The notes below the pieces were generated by a model that saw only the letters and a program-made list of their open reading frames with translations, had not been told where the DNA came from and ran no database searches. A program made the position numbers and the translations under genes. Source: Phytohabitans suffuscus (GTDB lineage Bacteria > Actinomycetota > Actinomycetes > Mycobacteriales > Micromonosporaceae). From it: 64,000 nucleotides of DNA. Positions 9,294 through 18,191 of the stretch are shown here, one piece after another; within the stretch, counting starts at the first letter, position 1; each line of letters opens with the position of its first letter. The stretch covers positions 992,001 through 1,056,000 of the forward strand of contig NZ_AP022871.1 of assembly GCF_011764565.1 (NCBI RefSeq), read 5' to 3'.

Positions 9294-9988
9294 GCACCCA
9301 CGGCGGCTGCCGGTACAGCTCCTGGGTGCGCCGGGCCAGGTCCTTCGTCGCCGCCGAGTTGGCCCAGGTGCCGAAGACGACGCCGGCACCCGGCACCAGC
9401 TTGGCGACCATACGCTTCGCGGCGCCGACACCGGCCATCTGGGCCAGCTTGACGCTCAGCCGCAGAAACGTGCGGCCGGTGGCGGACGGCTGCCCGAAGA
9501 GCGCACCGGCCCGCTCCCGGCCGGCGGCCACACCCAGCGCGAGCCGCGCGGTCTCGGCGACCTTGTGCACCTTCTGCAGGACGAGCAGGTCGGTGGCGCG
9601 GTCGCTGTGCGTCGGGTCGATCCCGTACGCCGCGGCGACGTGCAGCACCATCCGGGCCTGGGTCCAGGCCAGCACCCCACGTCGACCACCGCGCCGGGCA
9701 GGCCGGCGGCGCCGGAGACCGCGCCGGAGAGGCGGGCCAGGTTGACGAAGCGGCGCGTGGCACGGCGCGCCAACTCCTCCGGGGTATGCCGGGCTGCTGG
9801 GCCCGGGACAGCTCGGCCCAGCGCTTCGCCTCCGGGCCGAGGCGCCGGACCGCCTCCAGGGCGAGGTGCTCCGGCGCGTACTGCGGGTCGCTTTTCATGC
9901 GGTCCCACAAGCCGGCTGGCGGCTCGGCGGGCCCGTCTTCCGCGGTGGGCTCCTCGGATGCCGCGGCCGGCGGCTGAGGTTCGGTCAC
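9265..9988 (-). CDS. EcsC-family protein (two frameshifts)
   Basis: Three consecutive frames assemble into one protein of about 240 residues. The N-terminal part (VTEPQPPAAASEEP...WDRMKSDPQYAPEHL) reads from GTG 9988. A middle part (TPEELARRATRRFVNLARLS...GLPGAVVDVG) follows, then the C-terminal part VLAWTQARMVLHVAAAYGID to the stop at 9265. Adding one G near 9787 (PGH-TPEEL) and one G in the GGGG run near 9676 (DVG-VLAW) joins them. The C-terminal part matches EcsC-type proteins with amphipathic helices (PGAGVVFGTWAN). Role unknown; members are thought to be membrane-associated. A GGAGG precedes GTG 9988. Confidence 0.7.
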
Positions 9989-10058
9989 GGATGCCTCCGG
10001 GGGCGAGGGGGGTCGTTCCATAGTGCCCGGAGAAGACCACCCCTCGCGGCCCCGGGGC

Positions 10059-10987
10059 TCAGCCGTTGGTGACGCCCTGCTGGAGCAGCGCCCGCACGAT
10101 GGCGGTCGCGGCGCCCTCGTGCTTCGCGTACGCCTCGGGGTACGCCGAGACCTGTACCGCCTGCGCGGCGTAGGTCAGCGGCATCTGGTCCCAGCCGGGC
10201 ACCTGGAGCAGGCCCTGGTAGAACTTCGTCGCGGCGTACTCGGGCTGCATGAGGCTCGCCACCGGGCCCCAGCCGGTGCTGGTGCGCTGCTGGAAGAGGC
10301 CGACCGAGTCGTGGTCCCAGCCGGTGCCCTGGTGCGGGTACTGCTTGGACTCGGGCAGCACCTCGCTGGCCCGGTTGAGCAGGGTGCTCTCCTGCATCGC
10401 GGTGGCCACCGCGATGATCATGCCGCGCTCGGGTACGCCGTTCTTGGCGCCGGCCCGGATGATCGCGGCGGCGTTCTCGGTCTGCACCTGCGAGAGGCCG
10501 GCGACCGGGGTGAGCTGGGCGGGCGCTTCCTTCGTCTCCGCCGTCGGCGCGGCGGCCGGGCCTGGGCCGCCGGCTGCTGCGCGGCGGCGCCGCCGTCGTC
10601 CGTGGACTGCTTCGGCTGGGCTTCGGCGGGCTGGGCCTCGGGACGCTCGGCGCGGGACGCCGGGGCGTCGGCCACCTCGGCCCGCTGCGCTTCGGCCTGC
10701 CGCGTCTCGGCCCGCTCCGTCTCGGCCCGCTGCGCCTCCGCGTGCGCGGCGACCACCGGGGAGAGGGCGGTCATCGGGCCACCGGTGGCGGCGCCGGTCT
10801 CCGCGAAGGCGGCGAAGCCGAGGACGCCGACGATGCCGGTGGCCACGGTGAGGCGGAGCTTGCGGGCGTTCAGCTGGGCGCGGACCTGCGACCAGTCGCG
10901 GGTGCGGAGCCAGGCGGGCACATCGGTCGCCCACTGCTTCGCGCGCTCCTCGACTACTGAGGGCAACGTGCGGAGCCGCGATGCCAC
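10059..10987 (-). CDS. Exported lysozyme-like (peptidoglycan hydrolase-like) protein with TM anchor and charged helical stalk (one frameshift)
   Basis: The N-terminus has a hydrophobic segment (about residues 45-65, TVATGIVGVLGFAAFAETGA). An Ala/Glu/Arg-rich stalk follows with short repeats such as AETERAETRQAEAQRAE. The C-terminal domain has IIAVATAMQESTLLNRAS, GWDHDSVGLFQQR, TSTGWGPVASLMQP and a final ATAIVRALL. This is the lysozyme-fold pattern of actinobacterial secreted hydrolases, with Glu in AMQEST as the likely catalytic residue. The frame shifts near 10558; adding one C in GCCCGG rejoins the parts. GTG 10987 has no good ribosome-binding site. A second ATG at 11106, read in another frame (MRDDDIKFPSP...), could be the true N-terminus if another base is missing near 11000. 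Confidence 0.65.
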
Positions 10988-11437
10988 CGATGACAGAGGG
11001 TTAGGATCGCGAGGTGCTCGGTGCCGTACGGGGGACCCGCCATCAGCCGAACGGTTACTGCTGGCTGCGGCGGCGGACTGGGGAACTTGATGTCGTCGTC
11101 ACGCATCAGGCGACCTTAGAGGGCACCTCCTGCGATCACACACAGTGATTTTGTGACGCCCGCCACTTTGTTAGCCAAGCAAAACGGTCACCGAGCGTCA
11201 CGAGCAGGTCAGGGGACCTAACCTCGCCAGACCGGCAAGTCGGGTATGCCCCGAGAGTCCTGACATGAGGGTAGATATCCTCTGCGCTCAATGATCAAAG
11301 AGCGACATGCCTCGACCTCCTCCGTTCGGTGGAGGGACCCTAGACCCGCCGCGATCCGTACGGGGGAACGGATCCGACGCCCCGTGGTCGGCTGTGGACG
11401 CGGCGTAGTCGAGACCGCCGCCGCTAGGGTCGGTCGC
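10988..11437. other. Divergent intergenic region, 450 bp
   Basis: It separates the lysozyme-like gene (leftward) from the deaminase (rightward). It is less GC-rich than its surroundings, for example around 11140-11190 and 11270-11300, as expected for promoters. I looked for a ydaO-type c-di-AMP riboswitch on the minus strand, common before wall hydrolases, and could not recognise one. It may hold the true N-terminus of the leftward gene. Confidence 0.4.
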
Positions 11438-12409
11438 GTGCGTGACCTCCGCCGTCTGCCGAAGGCCAACCTCCACCTCCACCTGACCGGCTCCATGCGC
11501 CCGGCGACGCTGGCCGAGCTGGCCGACCGGTACGGCGTGCCCGTGCCGCCACCGCTGCACCCCGGCATGGCGCACGGGTGGGCGGCGTTCCAGACCGGGT
11601 ACGACGCCGCCCGCGCCGCCCTGCGTACCGCCGACGACATCGCCCGGGTGGTGGCCGAGGCCGCCGCGGACGACGCGGCCGACGGCGCGGGGTGGCTGGA
11701 GCTCCAGGTCGACCCCACCTCCTACGCCGAGCGGCTCGGCGGCCTGGCGCCCGTGGTGGAGGCGGTGCTGGCCGGCGCCGTGCCCGGTACGACCGGAATC
11801 GTCCTCGCCGCGAGCTGGGCCCGACCGCCCGAGGTGGCCGAGGAGGTGGCCCGCCTCGCGGCCCGGTACGCGGGCGCCGGCGTGGTCGGATTCGGACTGT
11901 CCAACGACGAGCGGCGCGGGCGGGTCGCCGACTTCGCCCCGGCGTTCCGGATCGCGGCGGACGCGGGGCTCCTGGCCGTACCGCACGCGGGCTTCTACGA
12001 GCCGGCCTGGCACGTACGCGACTGCGTCGACCTGCTCGGCGCCCACCGGATCGGCCACGGCGTGACCTCCAGTGCCGACCCGGGCACCCTCGACCTGCTC
12101 GCCGCGAAGGGCGTCGCGCTGGAGGTGTGCCCCACGTCATACCCACCGCTGGGCGTCATCGCCGACTTCGGCGCTCTCCCCCTGCGTAACCTGCTCGACG
12201 CCGGCGTCCGGGTGGCCCTCGGCAGCGACGACCCGCTGCTGTTCCCGGGCGGCCTGCACCGGCAGTACGAGATCGCCCGGCACGAGCTGGGCTGCACGGA
12301 CGCCGAGCTGGCCACACTGGCGCGGCACTCGGTGGATGCCTCGGCCGCGCCGGCGCGGGTACGGCGGCGGCTCGCGGCGGGAATCGATGCCTGGGTCGCC
12401 GGGGTTTAA
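11438..12409 (+). CDS. Adenosine deaminase-family protein
   Basis: About 323 residues with the metal-dependent deaminase set: LPKANLHLHLTGS (HxH zinc ligands), PHAGFYEP (third His), GAHRIGHGVTS (catalytic His) and VALGSDDPLLF (SDDP with zinc-binding Asp). I placed the start at GTG 11438 (VRDLRRLPKANLH), seven residues before the fold begins. The upstream extension to 11291 is low-complexity and lies in a promoter-like region. It should deaminate adenosine/deoxyadenosine or a related purine. Aminodeoxyfutalosine deaminase of the futalosine pathway is an alternative I cannot exclude from sequence alone. Confidence 0.85.
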   Translation: MRDLRRLPKANLHLHLTGSMRPATLAELADRYGVPVPPPLHPGMAHGWAAFQTGYDAARAALRTADDIARVVAEAAADDAADGAGWLELQVDPTSYAERLGGLAPVVEAVLAGAVPGTTGIVLAASWARPPEVAEEVARLAARYAGAGVVGFGLSNDERRGRVADFAPAFRIAADAGLLAVPHAGFYEPAWHVRDCVDLLGAHRIGHGVTSSADPGTLDLLAAKGVALEVCPTSYPPLGVIADFGALPLRNLLDAGVRVALGSDDPLLFPGGLHRQYEIARHELGCTDAELATLARHSVDASAAPARVRRRLAAGIDAWVAGV

Positions 12410-12443
12410 TTACGGGTAGACGTTTGTCCCGAGGAGGACTCTG

Positions 12444-13367
12444 GTGCTCGATCCGCATGGCCTGTACGAGCTGGCCGACGACCTGCCCGAGCTGGGCCGG
12501 CCGGTGCTGGTGCAGGCGCTGAGCGGCTTCGTCGACGCGGGTAACGCCGTGCGCCTGGCCCGCGAGCATCTCCTTTCGACCCTCGGGTCGCGGCCGGTGG
12601 CCACGTTCGACATCGACCAGCTGCTCGACTACCGTTCCCGCCGCCCACCGATGATCTTCGTCGAGGACCACTGGGAGTCGTACGAGGCGCCCAAGCTGGA
12701 GCTGCACCTGTCCCAGGACGACGCCGGCACCTCTTTTCTGCTGCTCACCGGCCCCGAGCCCGACCTGCAGTGGGAGCGGTTCGTGGCCGCGCTGACCGCG
12801 GTGGTCGAGCGGCTCGGCGTGGGCCTCACCGTCGGGCTCAACGCGATCCCGATGGCCGTCCCGCACACCCGCCCCACCGGCATCACCGCCCACGGCACCC
12901 GCCGCGAGCTGGTCGCCGGCTACGAGCCGTGGCTGCAGCGGGTCCAGGTGCCGGGCAGCGCCGGCCACCTGCTGGAGTTCCGCCTCGGCGAGAAGGGGTA
13001 CGACGCGATGGGCTTCGCCGCCCACGTGCCGCACTACCTCGCCCAGGCCGAATACCCGCCGGCCGCCGAGCAGCTGCTGACCTCGGTGTCCAAGTCGACC
13101 GGCCTGCTGCTGCCGACCGAGGGGCTGCGCCAGTCGTCCGAGGCCATCCGCGCCGACATCGACCAGCAGATCGCGCAGACCGCCGAGGCGGCCGAGCTGG
13201 TCCGGGCGCTGGAGGAGCAGTACGACGCCTTCACCCGCGGCCGCCAGCGCGGGGCCAATTTGCTCGCCGACAGCGGCCCGCTGCCCACGGCCGAGGAGCT
13301 CGGCGCCGAGCTGGAGCGCTTCCTCGCCGAGCAGGGCAGGTCGGGAGAGCCGGGGCCGGGCCAGTAG
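12444..13367 (+). CDS. PAC2-family (proteasome-assembly-chaperone-like) protein
   Basis: 307 residues with the PAC2 core: RPVLVQALSGFVDAGNAVRL, LLTGPEPDLQWERFVAALTA, VGLNAIPMAVPHTRP and GFAAHVPHYLAQAEYPPAAE. A charged C-terminal helical region follows (QQIAQTAEAAELVRALEEQYDAF). Actinobacteria with 20S proteasomes usually encode one or two of these; their chaperone role is suggested but not proven. The GTG start at 12444 has a GAGGAGG 6 nt upstream. It lies 34 bp after the deaminase on the same strand. Confidence 0.88.
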   Translation: MLDPHGLYELADDLPELGRPVLVQALSGFVDAGNAVRLAREHLLSTLGSRPVATFDIDQLLDYRSRRPPMIFVEDHWESYEAPKLELHLSQDDAGTSFLLLTGPEPDLQWERFVAALTAVVERLGVGLTVGLNAIPMAVPHTRPTGITAHGTRRELVAGYEPWLQRVQVPGSAGHLLEFRLGEKGYDAMGFAAHVPHYLAQAEYPPAAEQLLTSVSKSTGLLLPTEGLRQSSEAIRADIDQQIAQTAEAAELVRALEEQYDAFTRGRQRGANLLADSGPLPTAEELGAELERFLAEQGRSGEPGPGQ

Positions 13368-13384
13368 CGGCGCGGCCCGGCGGC

Positions 13385-14137
13385 TCAGGGCCGGGTCAGT
13401 GACCAGGCCCGGACGCCGCCGATGATGCCCGCGGTGTTCGGCACCACCACCACGTCGTCGCCCATCTTCGTGAGCTGCTCGGGCCGGATCCGCCGGGCGT
13501 TGCCGCCGCCGATGTAGAGGCGGTCCCACATGAAGACCGGCCGCAGGCCGTCGACAATCGCCCGGATCCGCCGCGACCAGAAGGCGTCGCCGAGCCGGCG
13601 CCGCTCGTGCTCGCCGATGTACGTGTCGTAGCTCATCCCCCACCGCACCGGCGCCTGGGACAGCTCCAGGTGCGGCGCGAGGATGCCGCCGTCGAAGAGG
13701 GCGCAGCCGAGCCCGGTGCCGAGGGTGAACACCAGCTCCAGCCCGGTGCCGGCCACCACGCCCGCGCCGTGCACCTCGGCGTCGTTGAGCACCAGGGTGG
13801 GCAGGCCGAGGGAGTCGGTGAGGGCGGTACGGACGTCGTAGCCCGCCCACTGCCCGACGAGGTCCGGGTCGACCTTGGTACGCGGGCCGTTGCGGGTCAC
13901 GTAGTGCGGCGTCGCCACCACCACGCCGTGCCGGAGCATGCCCGGCATCCCGACGGTGGCCCGGTCGGCGGTGGGGAGCTTGGCGGCCAGGTCGCTGAGC
14001 GTCTGCACGAAGAGGGCGGGCGGCAGCGGGTACGGCGTGGGCACGCGCACCGGCTGGGCCCGCATCGTGCCCGCCTCGTCCAGCACGGACGCCTTGATGC
14101 CGCCACCGCCACAGTCGATCGCCAGCGTGGTAGTCAC
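13385..14137 (-). CDS. ROK-family sugar kinase, polyphosphate-glucokinase-like
   Basis: 250 residues. The N-terminal phosphate-binding motif LAIDCGGGGIKASVLDEAG is followed by RVPTPYPLP, VGMPGML, LVLNDAEVHGAGV (catalytic Asp) and VFTLGTGLGCALFDGG. A C-terminal LYIGGGNARRI completes the ROK pattern. Overall order and length are closest to PpgK-type glucokinases, which phosphorylate glucose with polyphosphate or ATP. That would suit a cellulose degrader, but phosphoryl-donor use cannot be read from sequence. GTG start at 14137; convergent with the PAC2 gene. Confidence 0.82.
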   Translation of the reverse strand: MTTTLAIDCGGGGIKASVLDEAGTMRAQPVRVPTPYPLPPALFVQTLSDLAAKLPTADRATVGMPGMLRHGVVVATPHYVTRNGPRTKVDPDLVGQWAGYDVRTALTDSLGLPTLVLNDAEVHGAGVVAGTGLELVFTLGTGLGCALFDGGILAPHLELSQAPVRWGMSYDTYIGEHERRRLGDAFWSRRIRAIVDGLRPVFMWDRLYIGGGNARRIRPEQLTKMGDDVVVVPNTAGIIGGVRAWSLTRP

Positions 14138-14157
14138 CCCGCCAGTCTGCCTGGCGG

Positions 14158-14191
14158 GACTCCGGCCGGCAGCGTGACCGGCCGGAGTCCG
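14158..14191 (-). terminator. Hairpin terminator downstream of the PQQ-type dehydrogenase
   Basis: A perfect 13-bp stem (GGACTCCGGCCGG / CCGGCCGGAGTCC) with an 8-nt loop lies 7 bp beyond the stop of the dehydrogenase-CBM2 gene, before the ROK kinase start. Confidence 0.78.
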
Positions 14192-14197
14192 GTCAGA

Positions 14198-15700
14198 TCA
14201 GGCGTTCGCGCAGGCGGTGCCGTTGAGACGGAACTCCGCGGGACGGTTGTTGGTGCCGCTGTAGCTGGCCTGGAAGCCGAACGTCTGGCTGCCGTTGGTC
14301 GGGATCGCGGCGTTCCAGCTGACGTTTCGCGCGGTCACGGCGGTGCCGCTCTGCGTCAGCTGGGTGTTCCAGGCGTTGGTGACCTGCTGGTTGCCGCCGA
14401 ACGACCAGGTCAGCGTCCAGCCGTTGACCGCAGCGCCGCGGTTGGTGACCGTCACGTTCGCGGTGAAGCCGTTGCTCCACTGGTTCACCTGGTACGCCAC
14501 GGTGCAGCTCCCGGTGACCGGCGGGGTCGTCGGCGGGGTCGTCGGCGGGGTGGTGGGTGGCGTCGTGGGCGGGGTCGTCGGTGGCGTGGTCGGCGGGGTG
14601 GTCACCGTGCCGACCGGCGGGAAGCGCAGCACCCGGTCGTCGTTGGCGGCCGGCTGCCCGCGGCCGTCGCGGTTGCTGGTGGCGACCCAGAGCCAGCCGT
14701 CCGGGCCGACGGCGACGGTGCGCAGCCGCCCGTACTGCCCCTGCAGCTCGGCCGTCGGGTTGCCCGCGGTGCCGCCGCTGCCGTTGAGCGGTACCTTCCA
14801 CAGCCGGGTGCCGCGCAGCGCGGCGACCAGCAGCGTGTTGCCGTCGACGGCCGCGCCGCTGGGCGATGCCTCGGCGGTGGTCCACTGCACGATCGGGTCG
14901 CGGAAGCGCGGGTCACCGGCCCGCCCCTCGACCGTCGGCCAGCCGTAGTTGCCGCCCGGCACGATGTAGTTGACCTCGTCCCAGGTGTTCTGCCCGAACT
15001 CGCTGGCGTAGAGCCGGCCGGACGAGTCCCAGGCCAGGCCCTGGACGTTGCGGTGGCCGAGGCTGTAGACCAGCGAGCCGGCGGTGGGGTTGTCCGCCGG
15101 GACGCCGCCGTCCGGCCGCATCCGCAGGATCTTGCCGTTGCGGCTCTGCGCGTTCTGCGCGTTCGCGGTGTTGCCGGCGTCGCCGACGCCCGCGTACAGC
15201 ATGCCGTCCGGCCCGAACGCGATCCGCCCGCCGTCGTGGATGCTGGCCCGGGCCAGCCCGGTCAGGATCGGCGTCTGGGTCGACGGGTTGGCGAGCGTGA
15301 AGCGGACGATGCGGTTGTCCGAGGCCGAGGTGAAGTACGCGTAGACGAAGCTGTCCTGCGCGTACGTAGGGGAGACGGCGAGCCCCAGCAGGCCGGCCTC
15401 GCCGGTCGCCGAGACGCCGCTGATCGTGGCCACCTGCTGCGCCGACCCGCCGCCGGGCGGGATCCGCAGCACGCGTCCGCTGTTGCGCTCGCTGACCAGC
15501 GCGCTGCCGTCGGGCAGGAAGGCCAGGCCCCATGGCACGGTCAGGCCGCTCGCCGCGACCTGCGGGGCGGACCAGTTGAAGTTGCCGTTGGCGAAGGTGG
15601 TTACCGGGCCGTCGGCGGAGGCGTTGGCCGCGACGGCAACGCCGGCACCGCCGGCGGTCGCCACGAGGGCGGCAAGGGCGATGACGATTCGGGTGCGCAC
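14198..15700 (-). CDS. Secreted PQQ-type sugar dehydrogenase with C-terminal CBM2
   Basis: 500 residues. A Sec signal peptide (MRTRIVIALAALVATAGGAG... to about residue 30) is followed by a six-bladed glucose/sorbosone dehydrogenase propeller (about 35-370). Landmarks are LTVPWGLAFLPDGSALVSER, GEAGLLGLAVSP, HDGGRIAFGPDGMLYAGVGD, YSLGHRNVQGLAWD and GGNYGWPTVEG. Then come seven Thr-Thr-Pro-Pro linker repeats (about 373-400) and a CBM2 (CTVAYQVNQWSNGF to the end). Such AA12-like enzymes oxidise sugars with PQQ; the CBM2 would tether it to cellulose. It could feed electrons to oxidative enzymes, but no cytochrome domain is present. No CebR box was found upstream. Confidence 0.9.
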   Translation of the reverse strand: MRTRIVIALAALVATAGGAGVAVAANASADGPVTTFANGNFNWSAPQVAASGLTVPWGLAFLPDGSALVSERNSGRVLRIPPGGGSAQQVATISGVSATGEAGLLGLAVSPTYAQDSFVYAYFTSASDNRIVRFTLANPSTQTPILTGLARASIHDGGRIAFGPDGMLYAGVGDAGNTANAQNAQSRNGKILRMRPDGGVPADNPTAGSLVYSLGHRNVQGLAWDSSGRLYASEFGQNTWDEVNYIVPGGNYGWPTVEGRAGDPRFRDPIVQWTTAEASPSGAAVDGNTLLVAALRGTRLWKVPLNGSGGTAGNPTAELQGQYGRLRTVAVGPDGWLWVATSNRDGRGQPAANDDRVLRFPPVGTVTTPPTTPPTTPPTTPPTTPPTTPPTTPPVTGSCTVAYQVNQWSNGFTANVTVTNRGAAVNGWTLTWSFGGNQQVTNAWNTQLTQSGTAVTARNVSWNAAIPTNGSQTFGFQASYSGTNNRPAEFRLNGTACANA

Positions 15701-15763
15701 GGCGATCTCCTAGCTGCTGAGCCGGTCCCCTCGGCTGTCAATACAGCGATCACCGTCAATGTA

Positions 15764-16376
15764 TCACGCGTTCTTCGTCTCCACGAGCGACGCGAACGCG
15801 ACGATGTTGTCCTGATATCCGATGCCCCGCCGACCCATTGGCCACCGCAGGTGACCAGGCGAAGGCCGGGCCGGGTGTAGTCGCCGTAGACCCGGTCGGC
15901 GGGAAGCTTGGACTTTCCGAAACGCTCGACGGAGTTGACTTCGAAGATCGCTATCGAGCGGTCCCGGCGGGTCACCTCGACCGTCGCGCCGGGTTTCAGC
16001 TTGGCCAGCGAGTAGAAGACCGACGGGCCGTCCTTGGTGTCGGCGTGCCCCACGATGATCGCCGGGCCGAACTCGCCCGGGTCGGGCCGCGGTCGTACCA
16101 GCCCGCCTCGTTGTGGCGGTGCAGCGAGGGCACCGAGATCGAGCCGTCGTCGGCCAGCCCGACGCCGTGCACCGGCGCCTCCACCCCGATCGAGGGGATC
16201 TCGATGCGGATCGGCCGGCTCGGCTCCAGCACCGGAAACTCGCGCGGCGGCGGCGTGGAGTCGCCGGCCAGCGCCTCCCAGAGGCCGGTCTCCTCGGTCA
16301 GCCCCGCGCCCACCGCGAGCACACCGGCGAGCGCCACGACGATCGCGATCGGCCCGGTGAACCGCGTGGCGGCCAT
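15764..16376 (-). CDS. Class F-like sortase (two frameshifts)
   Basis: An N-terminal TM segment (TGPIAIVVALAGVLAVGAGL) precedes the sortase barrel start RPIRIEIPSIGVEAPVHGVGL. After a break near 16088 the sequence continues IIVGHADTKDGPSVFY (catalytic His) and LRLVTCGGQWVG (catalytic Cys in TCGG). A second break near 15822 leads to GYQDNIVAFASLVETKNA and the stop at 15764. Each break is repaired by one extra base (GGCCC to GGCCCC; GCATC-GGATAT). The restored length is about 204 residues. Actinobacterial class F sortases process a few surface proteins outside the membrane. It starts 3 bp after the stop of the surface-protein gene, so the two form an operon. Confidence 0.8.
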
Positions 16377-16379
16377 CGC

Positions 16380-16868
16380 TCAGGCGGTCTCGGCGCGGCG
16401 CCGGCGCAGCGTGTAGACCCCGAGCAGCGCCCCGGCGACGATCGCGACCAGCCCTCCGCCGACCAGCAGCCCGCCCGAACCGTCGTCGGCCATGCCGCCG
16501 AACCCGGTGGCCGGCCCCTCGCTCGGCCGGCCGCCCTCGAGCACGTTGAGCCGGGCGGAGGCCTCCTGGCCGCCCTCACAGGTCAGCCGCACGGTGTAGC
16601 GGCGGGCGTCCTTGTCGGCGGGCACGGTCACGGCCGCGGTCAGCACGTCGAACTGCGGGTAGACCTTGACCTCGCCGAACGCCTCGGACTCCACAGTGGC
16701 CGGTTGGGTGTTGTCGTCGCAGCTCGCGCGGATGCCGACCAGGTATCCAGCCTGGACAGTCGCGGGGTTGAGCTCGACATAGGTCGCCGCGGCGCGCGCG
16801 GGCGCCGCGGTGGACAGGACCACGGCCATGACGGCGGCGGCCGCTGCGATGGCGCCGCGTCCTCCCAT
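16380..16868 (-). CDS. Exported surface protein with C-terminal TM and basic tail, sortase partner candidate
   Basis: 162 residues. A signal peptide (MGGRGAIAAAAAVMAVVLSTAAPARA) leads to a small beta-rich domain of about 90 residues with two cysteines (RASCDDN and RLTCEGG, a probable disulfide). A Gly-rich spacer, a hydrophobic segment and an RRRRAETA tail follow. This is the topology of sortase substrates, but no LPXTG or LAXTG motif is present; GPATGFGG lies where the sorting signal would be. The gene order, substrate then sortase with a 3-bp gap, supports a functional pair. The product may alternatively stay membrane-anchored. Confidence 0.75.
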   Translation of the reverse strand: MGGRGAIAAAAAVMAVVLSTAAPARAAATYVELNPATVQAGYLVGIRASCDDNTQPATVESEAFGEVKVYPQFDVLTAAVTVPADKDARRYTVRLTCEGGQEASARLNVLEGGRPSEGPATGFGGMADDGSGGLLVGGGLVAIVAGALLGVYTLRRRRAETA

Positions 16869-16954
16869 GGTCGGATTCTCCCCGTGATCGAGGCGTCCTA
16901 CAAGTCGCCTTCTGGGGAGTGGACCCGTCCGGGCGGACACGGCGCCGCCGGTCG

Positions 16955-18079
16955 CTAGGAAACGGTGCAGGTGGGAGTCGGTGCCGTGTTGGTGCCGGTC
17001 CAGCTGGCGATGAAGCCGAAGGTGGCCGTGGCGTTCGGACCGATCGCGCCGTTGTAGCCGGCGTTGGTCACGGTCACCGTGGACCCGCTCTGCGTGTACG
17101 AGCCGCCCCACATCTGGCTGACCTGCTGGCCGTTGGCGTAGGTCAGCCGCACCGTCCAGCCCCGGGTGGCCGTGGCGCCGTTGTTGCGCACGGTGACCTC
17201 GCCCTGGAAGCCGCCCGGCCACTGGCCGACGATCCGGTACGTCGCGCCGCACCCGCTGCCCGGCGGCGGCCCCGTGGTCGGCGGCGCGGTCGTGGGCGGA
17301 GCCGTGGTCGGCGGGGCGGTGGTCGGCGGGGCGGTCGTGGGCGGCCCGGTCGTCGGGGTCACGCCGCCGAGCGCCGCCGCGAGCGCCGGGTACCAGCGGT
17401 CGGACATCTTCTGGTCGCCGGCCGCGTTGGGGTGCACCCCGTCGTACGTGTCGGTGGCGGTGTTGAAGCCGGTCCACTGGTCGACCACGGTGATCGGCGA
17501 CTGGCTCGTGGTCCTGCTCGCGGCCCAGGCCGGGATCGCGTTGTTGAACGACACCACGCGCTGCCCGCACTCGGGGCACTGGCTCGTGCCCATCGGGATG
17601 ATCTTCGCGACCAGGATGCGCATGCTGGGGTTGCTCGCCCGCATCTGGTCGACGAGCTTCGAGAACGCGGCCAGGATGACGTCGTTCGACCGGTTGCTCC
17701 ACACGTCGTTGGTGCCGAAGTGCATCATCACGATGTCCGGGCGGGTGCTGGCGAGCCAGCCGACGAGCTGGTTCTGGTCGGCGACGTTGGTGGCCAGGAA
17801 GCCGCCGTGCCCCTCGTTGTCGCCGTCGTAGGCCACGCCGCAGCCCTGGGGCGGGAGCGTGCCGACGAAGTCGACGTCGGTGAGGCCGCTGCTCTGCAGC
17901 CGGTTCCACAGGGTGGCACGCCAGCAGCCGGGCGAGCCGGTGATCGAGTCGCCGAGCGGCATGACCCGCACCGGGGCGGCCGCGCTGGCCTCCGGGGCGG
18001 TCATCACCTGCTGGGCGGCGATGAGCGAGACGGCGGCCACCAGGCCGGCGAGCAGGGACCTTCTCCACATGCGTTGCAT
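16955..18079 (-). CDS. Secreted SGNH (CE3-like) carbohydrate esterase with C-terminal CBM2
   Basis: 374 residues. The signal peptide is followed by an SGNH hydrolase: PVRVMPLGDSITGSPGCWRA (nucleophile Ser), GHGGF (block II Gly), HFGTNDVW (Asn) and DGVHPNAAGDQKM (Asp and His). These and the GSPGCWR context match CE3-type acetylxylan esterases. A Thr-Thr-x-Pro-Pro linker (about residues 242-270) joins a CBM2 (CGATYRIVGQWPGGF to the end). It likely deacetylates hemicellulose outside the cell while bound to cellulose. The ATG at 18079 starts MQRMWRRSLLAGLV; no operator palindrome is evident upstream. Confidence 0.9.
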   Translation of the reverse strand: MQRMWRRSLLAGLVAAVSLIAAQQVMTAPEASAAAPVRVMPLGDSITGSPGCWRATLWNRLQSSGLTDVDFVGTLPPQGCGVAYDGDNEGHGGFLATNVADQNQLVGWLASTRPDIVMMHFGTNDVWSNRSNDVILAAFSKLVDQMRASNPSMRILVAKIIPMGTSQCPECGQRVVSFNNAIPAWAASRTTSQSPITVVDQWTGFNTATDTYDGVHPNAAGDQKMSDRWYPALAAALGGVTPTTGPPTTAPPTTAPPTTAPPTTAPPTTGPPPGSGCGATYRIVGQWPGGFQGEVTVRNNGATATRGWTVRLTYANGQQVSQMWGGSYTQSGSTVTVTNAGYNGAIGPNATATFGFIASWTGTNTAPTPTCTVS

Positions 18080-18191
18080 TGAAACATGTAGATACGTGCT
18101 CGCTCAACCGGTTCAGGAACTAAGTTTGTCCTACCGTCGGATTAGGATGTGTGTACGAACACGGCTCGTCACTTTCGGTTAGGAGACTGCT

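Noticed and set aside
10988-11300. Possible c-di-AMP (ydaO) riboswitch before the lysozyme-like gene
   Set aside because: The leader is long enough, but I could not find the conserved ydaO core blocks on the minus strand.
11291-11437. N-terminal extension of the adenosine deaminase to 11291
   Set aside because: It would add 49 low-complexity residues before the conserved HxH motif and cover the likely promoter; GTG 11438 fits the family.
14517-14604. Regular short repeats that could suggest a CRISPR or minisatellite array
   Set aside because: They encode the Thr-Thr-Pro-Pro linker of the sugar dehydrogenase; the units are 12 bp without spacers. The same holds for 17262-17365.
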